NCBI GenBank assembly: GCA_025454405.1
Contig: JALOON010000049.1
Span: 124,001 to 188,000, forward strand
DNA: 64,000 nucleotides
Direction: 5' to 3'
From: Oscillatoriaceae cyanobacterium Prado104
GTDB taxonomy: Bacteria > Cyanobacteriota > Cyanobacteriia > Cyanobacteriales > Microcoleaceae
The notes under the pieces were generated by a model. It was given only the letters and a program-made list of their open reading frames with translations. It did not search any database and was not told the DNA's origin. Shown here in pieces: positions 35,714 through 44,757 of the stretch. The first letter of the stretch is position 1; every line of letters starts with the position of its first letter. The translations under genes and the position numbers were made by a program.

Positions 35714-36604
35714 CTAACTGGTGACAGTATCCTCACCCAAATTATCGAGATATTCTTGCAGCGAATCGCGGCTATTGCGAACCCAATCGTCATTAGGAGC
35801 AATGGCTAAAGATCGATTAAACATTTCCAGTGCTTCTTGCCAATTCTTGAGCGCTTCCTGTTGCTCCGATAATTGGACTTGCAAATCACCCAGAATGTTC
35901 AGTACAAGCCCTTTGCTTTTGAGAGCATAAAGATAATCGGGTGCAATAACTAAAGCAGAATTTAAGGTAGCGATCGCCTCTGAGTAAGACCGTTTTGCAG
36001 CCTCAAATTCACTTAGCTGTGCTTGCAATTCACCCAGACTTTGGAGTGCCCCCCCTTTGCTGATGAAAATCAAAATATAATCCGGTGTAATAATTAAAGC
36101 AGAATTAATAGCAGCAATCGCATCTGAGTAAGATTGTTTTGCTGCCTCAAATTCACTTAGCTGTGCTTGCAATTCACCCAGTCTTAGCAGCACGCCTCCT
36201 TTGTTGTTGAGAGCAGCGATATCATCCGGTGCAATAAGTAAAACAGAGTTAAAGGCAGCGATCGCCTCTGAGTAAGACTGTTTTGCCGCCTCAAATTCAC
36301 TTAGCCCTGCTTGCAAATCACCCAGACATCCGAGCGCACTGCTTTTGATGTTAATAACTGAAATATAATCCGATGCAATAACTAAAGCAAAATCACAGGC
36401 TGCGATCGCATCTGAGTAAGACTGTTTTGCTGCCTCAAATTCACTTAGCTGTGCTTGCGATTCACCCATTCTTACCAGCGCACCTCCTTTGTTGTTGAGA
36501 GCAGCAATATCATCCGGTGCAATAAGTAAAACAGAATTAAAGGCTGCGATCGCATCTGAGTAAGACTGTTTTGCCACCTCAAATTCACTTAGCTGTGCTT
36601 GCAA
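35714..36604 (-). pseudogene. 3' part of a frameshifted NTPase-TPR gene
   Basis: An open frame of up to 296 residues made of 48-residue TPR-like units of the pattern QAQLSEFEAAKQSYSDAIAA...ALIIxPDxxxxLNxKG, continuing directly, in another frame, the repeats of the gene upstream (36589-39024). The only start codon at the junction is a TTG inside a repeat. The two frames were evidently one protein of about 1,120 residues before a deletion (about 58 bases) at 36618. It may be untranslated, or be reached by reinitiation because the frames overlap by 16 bases. Confidence 0.75.
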
Positions 36605-39024
36605 TTCACCCAGACTTCAGAATTAATAGCTGCGATCGCATCTGAGTAAGACTGTTTTGCCACCTCAAATTCACTTAGCTGTGCTTGCAATTGACCCAGA
36701 CTTTGGAGTGCAGTCCCTTTATTGTTGAGAGGAGTGGTATTATCCGGTACAATAAGTAAAGCAGAATTAAAGGCTGCGATCGCCTCTGAGTAAGACTGTT
36801 TTGCAGTCTCAAATTCACTTAGCTGTGCTTGCAATTGACCCAGACTTTGGAGTGCAATCCCTTTGCTGTTGAGAACAGAATTCTCATCTGGTGCAATAAG
36901 TAAAGCAGAATTCAAGACTGCGATCGCCTCCGAGTAAGACTGTTTTACAGTTTCAAATTCTCTTAGGCTTGTCTGCACATCACCCAGAAAGTTCAGCACC
37001 AGTCCTTTGGTGTTGAAAGCACTAATATCATCCGGTGAAATAAGTAAAGCTAAATTACAGGTAGCGATCGCATCTGAGAAAGACTGTTTTGCAGCCTCAA
37101 ATTCTCCTAGACTTATCTGTAACCTACCCAAATTTAGCAGCACAAACCCTTTGCTGTCGAGCGTATTTAGATCGTCAGGATTTGTGATGAGTACGCGATC
37201 GTAAGCTGCAACTGCCTCCAAATACTCTTGTTTTGCTTCGGCATATCGAGCTAATAAATAATAGTAAAATCCTTCAGCTCGTGAAATCAGTCCCAGCAAA
37301 TAATCACTTTTAATCCACAACTCCTCTCTAACTCCTAGCAGCGATTTGCATACCCCATAAAGACTCTTGTTCAAAGCTCCATTAAACACCCCTTGCCATT
37401 CCCTCGCACCCCGCTCCCAATCCAAACGATTAGCATGAAAAATTGCCTCAGCCACATCCCCCACTTCCCGATAATGCCCCTCTAAAACCTCATGAGCCCT
37501 GCGAGTTTTCGGATTATCCCGATCGGCATCCAAACGCCGCAATAAATCATGAATCCGATACCAATTATCCCCCCGCTTTTCCGATTTCCACACAAAGGAA
37601 AAACCCGTCAACATCTCAAAATTTGCACTGCTTGCCTGGAAGTAGCAACCAGCTCCCAATTTCACGTACAAATCTTCATCAAAAGCGCGGCAAGCACTCA
37701 AAGAATGCACGGCCGATCGCACTTCGCGATCGACATAACTCAGCAACCGATCTGTTAATTCCGCAGTCTTGTTTTCCAACTTCGGAATCCGCGCAAAATC
37801 CGACGACAGCAACTCAATTCCCCGCCTTCTTTCTGCCAGCACCGCATCCGCGCACAAACCCAAATAAAACGGATGTACCTGCAAATTTTCCCAAGGATCG
37901 TCGGGATTAACGCTGGCATATCTAATCACAGCATCCGCCAAATCAGCCTTGTCAATCTCCACTTTGTGCAAGTAATCCCTCGCATCATCCGGCGACAAAT
38001 GCCACACTAATTGTGCATCTATATAATCTGCGGGAATCGGAAACTTTGACGCATTCGGCCACCGCAATTGCGTCACCGGACACTCTCGCCCTGCCACAAC
38101 AACTACAATCCCCAATTTGTAATCTAATGCCCTCAACAACCGCCGAAACCACTCATCTTGATACCAAAAAGTTGCGCCTTGAGAATTGCGTTTTTCCTCC
38201 CACATTTTCTCGTGAGTATCGAACAGCATCACGAGGCGATCGGGTTTATTTTTGCCAGCCATTGCCACATTCAAATCCCCAGCAAACAATTTCGGCAAAC
38301 AGTCGGTTAACTCAGTATCAATATCTAGACGGCGAATTTCCTCCGCTTTTTCGTCGCTGACACCCAAGCGATTTTGAATTAATTTCATCGCCCGCTTAAT
38401 CCCGCCGAATTTATCTATTCCTTTGAGCACCGCTACCGCTTGCGCCACCACCGGAAAATCAGCAAAAGTTTCAACTACAGGTGCCACCAATTCCGCCACA
38501 TCATCGGGAAAAAGTTGGTTGAGAGTTGCCTGTGATTCGCCTTTGTTCAGCAAATACCAAAAGCAAGCAAAGTCATAATTGGGAAATTTAAATTTATATT
38601 TCTTAGTTGCTGCTGCAACATTTCGCCGCAGCATCAGCAAGCCGTAAAATCTATCTTGCGGTTTATCTTCTTTAATCGGTATCAATCCGAAATCGTGTCT
38701 GACTGCGGGGATGGGAGTGTAGGTTTTAGTTGCTGCATAGCGGACGGAATTAGCAACTTCGGCGGCTTGCGATTCTGGGAGTGCGCGCCATTGTTGCCAC
38801 ACATCCGGTGCAAATCTTTTGCAGCAGTGAAACTCCAAGTGTTTTAGCAGCAATGACTTGCCGTTGCCTCCATCCCCAAAAAAATACAAAATTTGTTCCG
38901 GCGGCGGGTCGTCGTTTAAATAAAAGGCAAATCTGCGGGTAAATTCGTGTCTGTCGGTGAAGAGTTGGAGTTTGCGATCGCTGCTAATAGTTTCGCTGTC
39001 AAAATCTTCGTCGTCTATTGGCAT
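36589..39024 (-). CDS. P-loop NTPase with TPR-like repeats, C-terminus lost by frameshift
   Basis: An 811-residue protein. Residues 40-90 hold a P-loop (FFGDGGNGKSLLLKHLEFH), and RLVMLFDTHE near 265 looks like Walker B, so it is a STAND/NACHT-like ATPase. A helical middle with LLRRLDADRDNPKTRRAHEVLEGHYREVGDVAEAI (in parts: LLRRLDADRDN, HEVLEGHYREVG) leads to TPR-type repeats from about 595. The last repeat breaks off in INSEVWVNCKHS*, which is out of frame. STAND NTPases with TPR arrays bind ligands through the repeats and oligomerise; some serve in defence or regulation, but nothing here shows which. ATG 39024 is preceded by ACCCGCAAAAAT, not a clear ribosome site. Confidence 0.82.
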   Translation of the reverse strand: MPIDDEDFDSETISSDRKLQLFTDRHEFTRRFAFYLNDDPPPEQILYFFGDGGNGKSLLLKHLEFHCCKRFAPDVWQQWRALPESQAAEVANSVRYAATKTYTPIPAVRHDFGLIPIKEDKPQDRFYGLLMLRRNVAAATKKYKFKFPNYDFACFWYLLNKGESQATLNQLFPDDVAELVAPVVETFADFPVVAQAVAVLKGIDKFGGIKRAMKLIQNRLGVSDEKAEEIRRLDIDTELTDCLPKLFAGDLNVAMAGKNKPDRLVMLFDTHEKMWEEKRNSQGATFWYQDEWFRRLLRALDYKLGIVVVVAGRECPVTQLRWPNASKFPIPADYIDAQLVWHLSPDDARDYLHKVEIDKADLADAVIRYASVNPDDPWENLQVHPFYLGLCADAVLAERRRGIELLSSDFARIPKLENKTAELTDRLLSYVDREVRSAVHSLSACRAFDEDLYVKLGAGCYFQASSANFEMLTGFSFVWKSEKRGDNWYRIHDLLRRLDADRDNPKTRRAHEVLEGHYREVGDVAEAIFHANRLDWERGAREWQGVFNGALNKSLYGVCKSLLGVREELWIKSDYLLGLISRAEGFYYYLLARYAEAKQEYLEAVAAYDRVLITNPDDLNTLDSKGFVLLNLGRLQISLGEFEAAKQSFSDAIATCNLALLISPDDISAFNTKGLVLNFLGDVQTSLREFETVKQSYSEAIAVLNSALLIAPDENSVLNSKGIALQSLGQLQAQLSEFETAKQSYSEAIAAFNSALLIVPDNTTPLNNKGTALQSLGQLQAQLSEFEVAKQSYSDAIAAINSEVWVNCKHS

Positions 39025-39222
39025 ATTTTTGCGGGTGAGGGGTGGTTTAATTATAGCAGTGGACGATAATAGTTACAGATTTGATGGACTTCTATCTCAC
39101 TTGCTACACCCGATCGTTTTGTACCGTTCAAATTCAAAAAACCTGCCGTGTCAACATATGCTGAAACCTAGCTCAATACAGTTGTTGTAGCGCGATCGCC
39201 GATCGATAATTCTCTCATTTTA

Positions 39223-39441
39223 TCAAGCAACTTGAAGCGTTCTTGGTTCGGGAATAGATTCACCTTCTGCTTGCCAAGCTTCCAGATACATTTCAATTAC
39301 TTCTTCGCCGTTACGAATTGCTTCGGAGCGAGTTTTGCCATGAGTGCACGGCATCACAACGCGATCGGAAAACTCTGGAATTGTTACCAGAAAAAGCCGA
39401 TCTTCATCTGACCACTGAACGATCGTGCTGTATCGATTCAT
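39223..39441 (-). CDS. Orphan HicB-family antitoxin-like protein
   Basis: A 72-residue HicB-like domain: MNRYSTIVQWSDEDRLFLVTIPEF, then CTHGKTRSEAIRNGEEVIEMYLEAW, the partly degraded RNase-H-like fold of HicB. No C-terminal DNA-binding domain, and no HicA toxin on either side. ATG 39441 follows GGAGGAAAAGGACTG, a strong ribosome site; the frame upstream to 39516 runs into repeat DNA. Solitary HicB-like proteins are common in cyanobacteria. Loss of a toxin partner through the repeat insertion upstream is possible but not shown. Confidence 0.8.
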   Translation of the reverse strand: MNRYSTIVQWSDEDRLFLVTIPEFSDRVVMPCTHGKTRSEAIRNGEEVIEMYLEAWQAEGESIPEPRTLQVA

Positions 39442-39466
39442 CAGTCCTTTTCCTCCTCCCTTAGTT

Positions 39467-39640
39467 CGTCGAGTGCCGCGAGCGATCGGGTTCGTAGTGT
39501 GGACTTCAGTCCGCATTCAGGGAGCCGTCGAGTGCCGCGAGCGATCGGGTTCGTAGTGTGGACTTCAGTCCGCATTCAGGGAGCGGACTAAAGTCCACAC
39601 TACAAGCCTTTTTTATTACTGGCTTTCCCTCGGACACTAT
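39467..39640. mobile_element. Rearranged family A MITE with a 59-bp tandem duplication
   Basis: Bases 39467-39525 are repeated exactly at 39526-39584 (59-bp unit including GTAGTGTGGACTTCAGTCCG). The right part (ACTACAAGCCTTTTTTATTACTGG, in two pieces: ACTACAAGCC, TTTTTTATTACTGG) matches the right part of the copy at 9628-9760. The left terminal repeat is missing and the right one is diverged. Confidence 0.65.
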
Positions 39641-39641
39641 C

Positions 39642-42380
39642 TCATTCTGCCGCTTCATTCACCGGGAATCGATCGATTAACTGCATCGCCCGATTGGCAT
39701 TGCGGCGCAAAGCATCGGAAATGTGAGGAACGTGAGGAATTTGAGATAAGAAATCCAAAGTCCGACGCAAAATCCGCACCACATCCCCTTCATCCAAACT
39801 CGTATGACTCACGAGTTCCAGCCACTCAACGCCCAAGGCCCACTGTTCGACCAAAGTCACTAAATCCCTTTCCAGCCAAATCGGGATCGCTGAAGCACCG
39901 TGTTTGTACTGCACTTGAAACAGCCTGCGCCGCAGCCCTTTTTGCAAGTTGTTCAAAGGTTCCAAAACTTCCGGGGACAGCGAATAGTGCGTCCAACTGT
40001 CAGGTCTGGAAACTTCCGTCACCAAAGCAGCGCAAGCAGCAGCGAGGTGGTGGGGATCGAGTTCGTCAAATTCCCCTGACATCAGGGACAAGCCCAACCA
40101 CAGTTCGTTGTCGCCGCGAATGGCAGCGCAAGCTTGACCCAAAGTTGTGGGAACCAACCTATCGGAGGGGCTGCTGTCTCCCGCATCCGAGGGCATGAAT
40201 TTTTCCAAGCAGCCGAAACTGAGCAAAATGTCAATTAAATTAACAAATTCTTCCCAGTAGCGGGCGCGCTGTCTTTCCAAATCTTGTTGTCCCTTGCGGA
40301 TTTCAGCTTGCAGTTCTTTGCGGCGGCGCTGGCGCTTGAGCAAGTTGCCGGGATTGCCCCATTCCAGCAGCGGGTGATTTTCCAGTTTGGCTTCGGCGGC
40401 TGCAACTCGCTGTTCTTGGGCGATTATCTCCGGGTTGGGTTCCGGCGGTGGCAGTTGGGGAATCGAAGCAGCAAAGGCTGCGGTTTCTTCTGTTCCCGCG
40501 CGGCACTGGCCCAGTCTCAGGGGCATTTCCGGCGGGTTCAAACTGTCTGCTGCTGCCAAACGGGGCAACTGCGGGTGCAAACTCGCCACATCGCTAATGG
40601 CGACTACATACCAGCGGTTGTCTTTGCCCAAGCACACCAAATTCGGCGCTTGTCCGGAACCTGCTGTTTTGCCAACCAGCACGGCGGGTACAGCAGTTGC
40701 TTGCGGGCGCTTGGCGGTAGGAACGTGCTTGCCTTTGAGACTCAGTACCGTACCCAGCATGGCAAAAGATACTGCCACGGACATATCCTTCATCCGCACT
40801 TCATCTGCTTGCTGCCATAAAGTTTTTAACAGGCGTTTTTCTTCTTTGAGTTTGCCTTGCAATTTTTCGTAATTGACCAGCAGTTTTTCCAGAGTTGAGA
40901 GATTGCCGCCCGCCCCTAACGAAACCTCCACCACTGCCAATTCTGCAATCAGTTTATCGATTTCGGCTTGCTGGGGCTGCAAGTACAGGGTAGAAAGGTA
41001 CTGGCCGAAACTCCTCTCTACCAACTCTTGAGCTTCATCGAGGGTGTGAGTTTGCAGCAAATTCAGTACCATGCCGTAGCTGGGCGTAAACTGGCTGGCT
41101 AGAGCGTCGGCTTTTGCCGTGGCCAAATAGGAGGCTTCTTTTGCGCCTTCAAAGCGCGTTTGAACGGTGACTACGTGCCCCAGCTCGTCCATGCCCCTCC
41201 GCCCCGCCCGACCGGCCATTTGCAGGAATTCGGAAGCGTTGAGCAGTCGGTGTCCCTTGTCGGTGCGCTTGGACAGGGTGGAAATGACTGTGGTGCGGGC
41301 GGGCATATTAATCCCGGCGGCCAGGGTTTCAGTGGCAAATACAACTTTGATCAAACCGAGGCCGAAAAGTTCTTCGACTAAGCCTTTCCAAGCTGGCAAG
41401 ATGCCTGCGTGGTGGGCGGCGATGCCTTTTAAGAGTGCTTCTTTTTGACCCAGCCTTTCCGCTTCGGGATTGCGCTGCAAGAAATCGTCAATGATGCGTT
41501 TGAGCAAGGCTGCTTCGGCTGCATTAACAAGGGCAACATTGCCGACTTCGGCGACGGCTTGGTCGCACCCCCGGCGGCTGAAGATGAAGTAAATTGCCGG
41601 TAGCATATCTCGATCGCTCAATCGAGATAAAACATCGGTCAAACTGGGAATGGGAATGCTGCCCCTTTCTACTTTTTGCTGCTTTTTTTTGGGAACGAGG
41701 CGCTGGTTGGCTCTTTTCCCGGTGTCGTCGAGGAGGGGAAACAATCCTTTTTGGTTGCAGAAGTGGAATTGCAGCGGCACGGGGCGGAAGTCCGAGTAAA
41801 CTAGCTCGGTGGGGCCGTGTACTTTGTCAATCCAGTCGGTGAGTTGGGCGCTGTTGGCGACTGTCGCGGAGAGGGCCAGCAGTTGAATGTCGCCGGAACA
41901 GTAGATAATTGACTCTTCCCAAACTGTACCGCGCTGGCGATCGTTCATGTAGTGGCACTCGTCGAGAACTACGGTTTCGACTCCGCTTAGGGATGTACCG
42001 ACGGCTCCGATCGGCGTACCGTAGAGCATATTGCGGAAAATTTCGGTAGTCATTACCAAAATCGGCGCGTCCCGGTTGAGGGAGATGTCCCCCGTCAGCA
42101 AACCTACGTTGTCGGCTCCAAATTGCTTGCGGAAGTCGCGCAGCTTTTGGTTGGAGAGGGCTTTGAGGGGTGTGGTGTAGAAGACGCGGCGCTCCCGCAA
42201 AAGTGCTTTGTGGATGGCGTATTCGCCGATTAAGGTTTTCCCGGAGCCTGTGGGGGCGCACACGACAACGGACTTGCCTGCATCGAGGGCGGCGATTGCC
42301 TCTCTTTGAAAGTCATCTAGCTCGAATGGAAATATAGTCTTCAGATCCAGCTCTGGGCGGTTCTGGGAGGTGTCTGGCAC
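39642..42380 (-). CDS. Ski2/Mtr4-like DExH-box RNA helicase
   Basis: A 912-residue superfamily 2 helicase. Seen: Q-motif-like FELDDFQREAI, motif I APTGSGKT near residue 45, motif II DECHYM (DExH), SATVAN, PAIYFIFSRRGCD, HHAGILPAWKG, VVFATETLAAGINMPA and QMAGRAGRRG (motif VI), followed by a long C-terminal DSHCT-type region. This is the cyanobacterial relative of Ski2/Mtr4 and of plastid ISE2, which unwinds RNA during processing and decay. Start uncertain: GTG 42380 fits the conserved N-terminus; the frame reaches TTG 42440. The end is two bases from the MITE relic. Confidence 0.92.
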   Translation of the reverse strand: MPDTSQNRPELDLKTIFPFELDDFQREAIAALDAGKSVVVCAPTGSGKTLIGEYAIHKALLRERRVFYTTPLKALSNQKLRDFRKQFGADNVGLLTGDISLNRDAPILVMTTEIFRNMLYGTPIGAVGTSLSGVETVVLDECHYMNDRQRGTVWEESIIYCSGDIQLLALSATVANSAQLTDWIDKVHGPTELVYSDFRPVPLQFHFCNQKGLFPLLDDTGKRANQRLVPKKKQQKVERGSIPIPSLTDVLSRLSDRDMLPAIYFIFSRRGCDQAVAEVGNVALVNAAEAALLKRIIDDFLQRNPEAERLGQKEALLKGIAAHHAGILPAWKGLVEELFGLGLIKVVFATETLAAGINMPARTTVISTLSKRTDKGHRLLNASEFLQMAGRAGRRGMDELGHVVTVQTRFEGAKEASYLATAKADALASQFTPSYGMVLNLLQTHTLDEAQELVERSFGQYLSTLYLQPQQAEIDKLIAELAVVEVSLGAGGNLSTLEKLLVNYEKLQGKLKEEKRLLKTLWQQADEVRMKDMSVAVSFAMLGTVLSLKGKHVPTAKRPQATAVPAVLVGKTAGSGQAPNLVCLGKDNRWYVVAISDVASLHPQLPRLAAADSLNPPEMPLRLGQCRAGTEETAAFAASIPQLPPPEPNPEIIAQEQRVAAAEAKLENHPLLEWGNPGNLLKRQRRRKELQAEIRKGQQDLERQRARYWEEFVNLIDILLSFGCLEKFMPSDAGDSSPSDRLVPTTLGQACAAIRGDNELWLGLSLMSGEFDELDPHHLAAACAALVTEVSRPDSWTHYSLSPEVLEPLNNLQKGLRRRLFQVQYKHGASAIPIWLERDLVTLVEQWALGVEWLELVSHTSLDEGDVVRILRRTLDFLSQIPHVPHISDALRRNANRAMQLIDRFPVNEAAE

Positions 42381-42481
42381 AAGGATTATGTATGATTGCG
42401 GGGTAAGAATGCTGAAATCTTGCTCGCGGCAAGGCAGCAAGGGACTTTATTGATTTTAAACCTTTGCTAGCAAATCGGCTT

Positions 42482-42530
42482 TGACACTCTCCGTCCTAGA
42501 GGCGCGGAGATTCTTCTAAACAAGGAGTTC
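42482..42530. mobile_element. Possible end of an IS200/IS605-type element
   Basis: ACACTCTCCGTCCTAGAGG and CGCGGAGATTCTTCTAAAC form a TCTCCG/CGGAGA hairpin followed by an unpaired tail. This resembles the subterminal hairpins of IS605-type elements in cyanobacteria. No transposase or tnpB frame is present nearby, and 42540-42830 has no recognisable gene, so at most a relic. Confidence 0.35.
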
Positions 42531-42883
42531 CCTATCGATATGTCGATAGTCATTACTCAAACCACAACTGGCAAAGCCGTTTACTCGAACTTCGCTGTTG
42601 TGCGAGAGGGGGTGCCAATTCCCACTACTCTCTCCGCTATTTCTAGCATTGAGGCTACTTTTAGACTTTTTGCTTCACTCGTTTCAAAGTCATTGCTAGT
42701 AGGGGCTGGGGCTGGAGTGCAACGCACTGAACTGGTCATTTCGACCGATCGCCTTTTAACCAGGTGTCCCGCTACGGGGTGTTTCACCCACCTTTGAAAG
42801 TCAATGTGGCTAATACAATTGTACCGCAAATGTCGTTAGTGCGAGCGTCCCCGCTCGCGAAATTAGTCGTTGTTTCGTTGTTT

Positions 42884-44020
42884 ATGATTCCTGTTATTTC
42901 GAGTATTCCTGTGGTGCAGCTTGCTTCGGGCGATCGTCTTTCGCTGCAAGTCTATCAGTTTCGGGGCTCTGTTGGGGGCAAAAAGGCTTATCTCCAGTCT
43001 AACTTGCACGGGGCTGAGATTAGCGGTAATGCTGTTATTTATGAGTTAATTGAGTATTTGATGTCTTTGGACAGCTCTCAATTAATTGGGGAAATTTGGC
43101 TGCTTCCTGTTTGCAATCCTGTCGGAGTCAGCCAGCGATCGCACCATTTTTCTCCGGGTCGTTACAATCTTTACGACGGGGAAGATTGGAACCGGATTTT
43201 TTGGGATTTTGAAAAGCAAGGCGAGGATATTCTGGCTTTTGCTAAGTCTCACCTGGAACTCGATGCAAATACTATTAAGGTTAATTACCGCAAGGAAATT
43301 GCTTTGAGTTTTGCCAAGCAGCTAACTATAATTAATGCTCCGAGCAGCAGGCCTTACAGCGAAATTTATCGCTATCACCTGCAATCTTTGTGTTTGGATG
43401 CCGATTTGGTGTTGGACTTGCACAGTTCTACAAATCATGCTTTGGATTACATTTATTGTTTCAGTTCCCGAGAGGAAAGTGCCAAAGCTTTTTTGTTCGA
43501 TCGGGGAATCTTGATGGACGAGTACGATGGCGATGCTTTTGACGAAGCTTTTCTCAAGCCTTGGCTGGCTTTGGAGAGGGTTTTTGCCGAATTGGGAAGA
43601 AATATTGTTTTTGATGTGGAATCTTGGACGCTGGAATTGGGTTCGGGAATGCAGATAAATCCCGAATCTGTAACGTCAGGATTGCGGGGAATTAAAAATT
43701 ATTTGGCGACCCAAGGTTTGTTAAAAATAGATGGCTTTCCCCTGCCGGAGACAGTGCAACATCAAATAATTTTAACTCCCAAAAATTCGGTTAAAAAATA
43801 CTACGCTCCGGGCGGTGGGATGATTCGATCGAGAGTGGAGTTGGGGAGTTTTGTCAAGCAGGGAGAGCTGCTTTATCAAATTCTTATCTTCAACAAAAGT
43901 GGCGAATTTCCGAGTATTGTAGATGTTGGTGCTGAGTCGGATGTTTTTGTTTTCGATTTGTCTACGAACCAGTCTGTCAATCAAGGAGAATACGTGCTGT
44001 CTGTGATGGCAAATTCCTAA
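42884..44020 (+). CDS. Succinylglutamate desuccinylase/aspartoacylase-family protein
   Basis: A 378-residue member of the AstE/AspA (M14-like) zinc hydrolase family. Seen: QSNLHGAEISGNAV (zinc HxxE), LLPVCNPVG, DLVLDLHSSTNHALDYIY (second His), a C-terminal beta domain with APGGGMIRSRVELGSFVKQGELL, a lipoyl-like fold often found in this family. It should hydrolyse an N-acyl amino acid amide bond; the substrate is not evident. ATG 42884 is chosen at the conserved N-terminus. The frame reaches 42764, through a GAGCGTCCCCGCTCGC repeat. A hairpin repeat follows the stop. Confidence 0.87.
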   Translation: MIPVISSIPVVQLASGDRLSLQVYQFRGSVGGKKAYLQSNLHGAEISGNAVIYELIEYLMSLDSSQLIGEIWLLPVCNPVGVSQRSHHFSPGRYNLYDGEDWNRIFWDFEKQGEDILAFAKSHLELDANTIKVNYRKEIALSFAKQLTIINAPSSRPYSEIYRYHLQSLCLDADLVLDLHSSTNHALDYIYCFSSREESAKAFLFDRGILMDEYDGDAFDEAFLKPWLALERVFAELGRNIVFDVESWTLELGSGMQINPESVTSGLRGIKNYLATQGLLKIDGFPLPETVQHQIILTPKNSVKKYYAPGGGMIRSRVELGSFVKQGELLYQILIFNKSGEFPSIVDVGAESDVFVFDLSTNQSVNQGEYVLSVMANS

Positions 44021-44026
44021 TTGGAC

Positions 44027-44140
44027 ACGCGAGGCAGAGCCTCTAGACATGGGTTCCCAGGCATAGCCTGGGAACCAGTAAACCAGTAATTACTCGTCGA
44101 TCGCTCGTTTGCTCGCTACCAAGCTGTGTCTGGTAACGCA
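44027..44140. repeat. Dispersed hairpin repeat (GGCAGAGCC type)
   Basis: CGAGGCAGAGCCTCTAGACA, then TTCCCAGGC/GCCTGGGAA and TACCAAGC/TCTGGTAAC. It is the same composite as at 3183-3300, in one orientation. Confidence 0.7.
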
Positions 44141-44147
44141 GATCCAG

Positions 44148-44583
44148 ATGCCACTGGATTTAATCGCAGGTCAAGTCAAAATTCCCGTAACAGACGGAGA
44201 AATACCAGCCTACAGGGCAATGTCCGCAAGAGGCAGCAATTTTCCAGTAATTTTAGTGATTCAAGAAGTCTGGAGTAGTTTGGTACGGACGTTTAGTTGG
44301 CGACTCTACCGCTGTGACTCCGAAACACCCGATCGATATTGCAGCGACTTTGAAAGTACCTGTATTGGGACTTTACGGCGGCAACGATGATTTAATTCCC
44401 AAGGATACAGTGGAGAAAATGCAACAAATTCTCAAAACAGGAAATAGTAATTCACAAATTGTACTTTATCCCAATACACCGCACGGTTTTTATGCCGACT
44501 ACCGCCCCACTTACCGACAAAAAGAAGCTGAAGATGCTTGGAAACGGCTGCAAGATTGGTTTAAGAAACACCAAGTCATTTGA
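44148..44583 (+). pseudogene. Dienelactone hydrolase-family pseudogene, catalytic Cys region deleted
   Basis: The front (from ATG 44148) reads [16 protein letters not shown] and ends [10 protein letters not shown] near 44273. The sequence then jumps, in another frame, to [18 protein letters not shown] and the family C-terminus: [15 protein letters not shown] with the catalytic Asp, YPNTPHGFYADYRPTY with the catalytic His, and a final KKHQVI. An intact member has about 100 further residues between the two parts, including the nucleophile Cys. With an internal deletion and a frame change the gene is dead. Intact members hydrolyse dienelactone or similar esters. Confidence 0.85.
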
Positions 44584-44757
44584 TTTAAGAGTTTTGACTG
44601 GAGATTGTTTTGAAAGTAGAACATTTCCGATCGAAAAAAGCAATATCGGTAATCTCAACAGTTACGGTGAGTCGATCGACACCTCCGATAGTTGGGTTTG
44701 TGGGCCCTCGATTGCTAAACTAAGCGGTGTAGAACCATCGATCGAACAGGTAAACCC

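Noticed and set aside
35800-37200. 144-bp repeats resembling a CRISPR or satellite array
   Set aside because: They encode the 48-residue TPR-like units of one protein (now split by a frameshift).
40284-40872. Two overlapping plus-strand frames of 160-180 codons inside the helicase gene
   Set aside because: They are antisense shadows of a conserved helicase C-terminal region.
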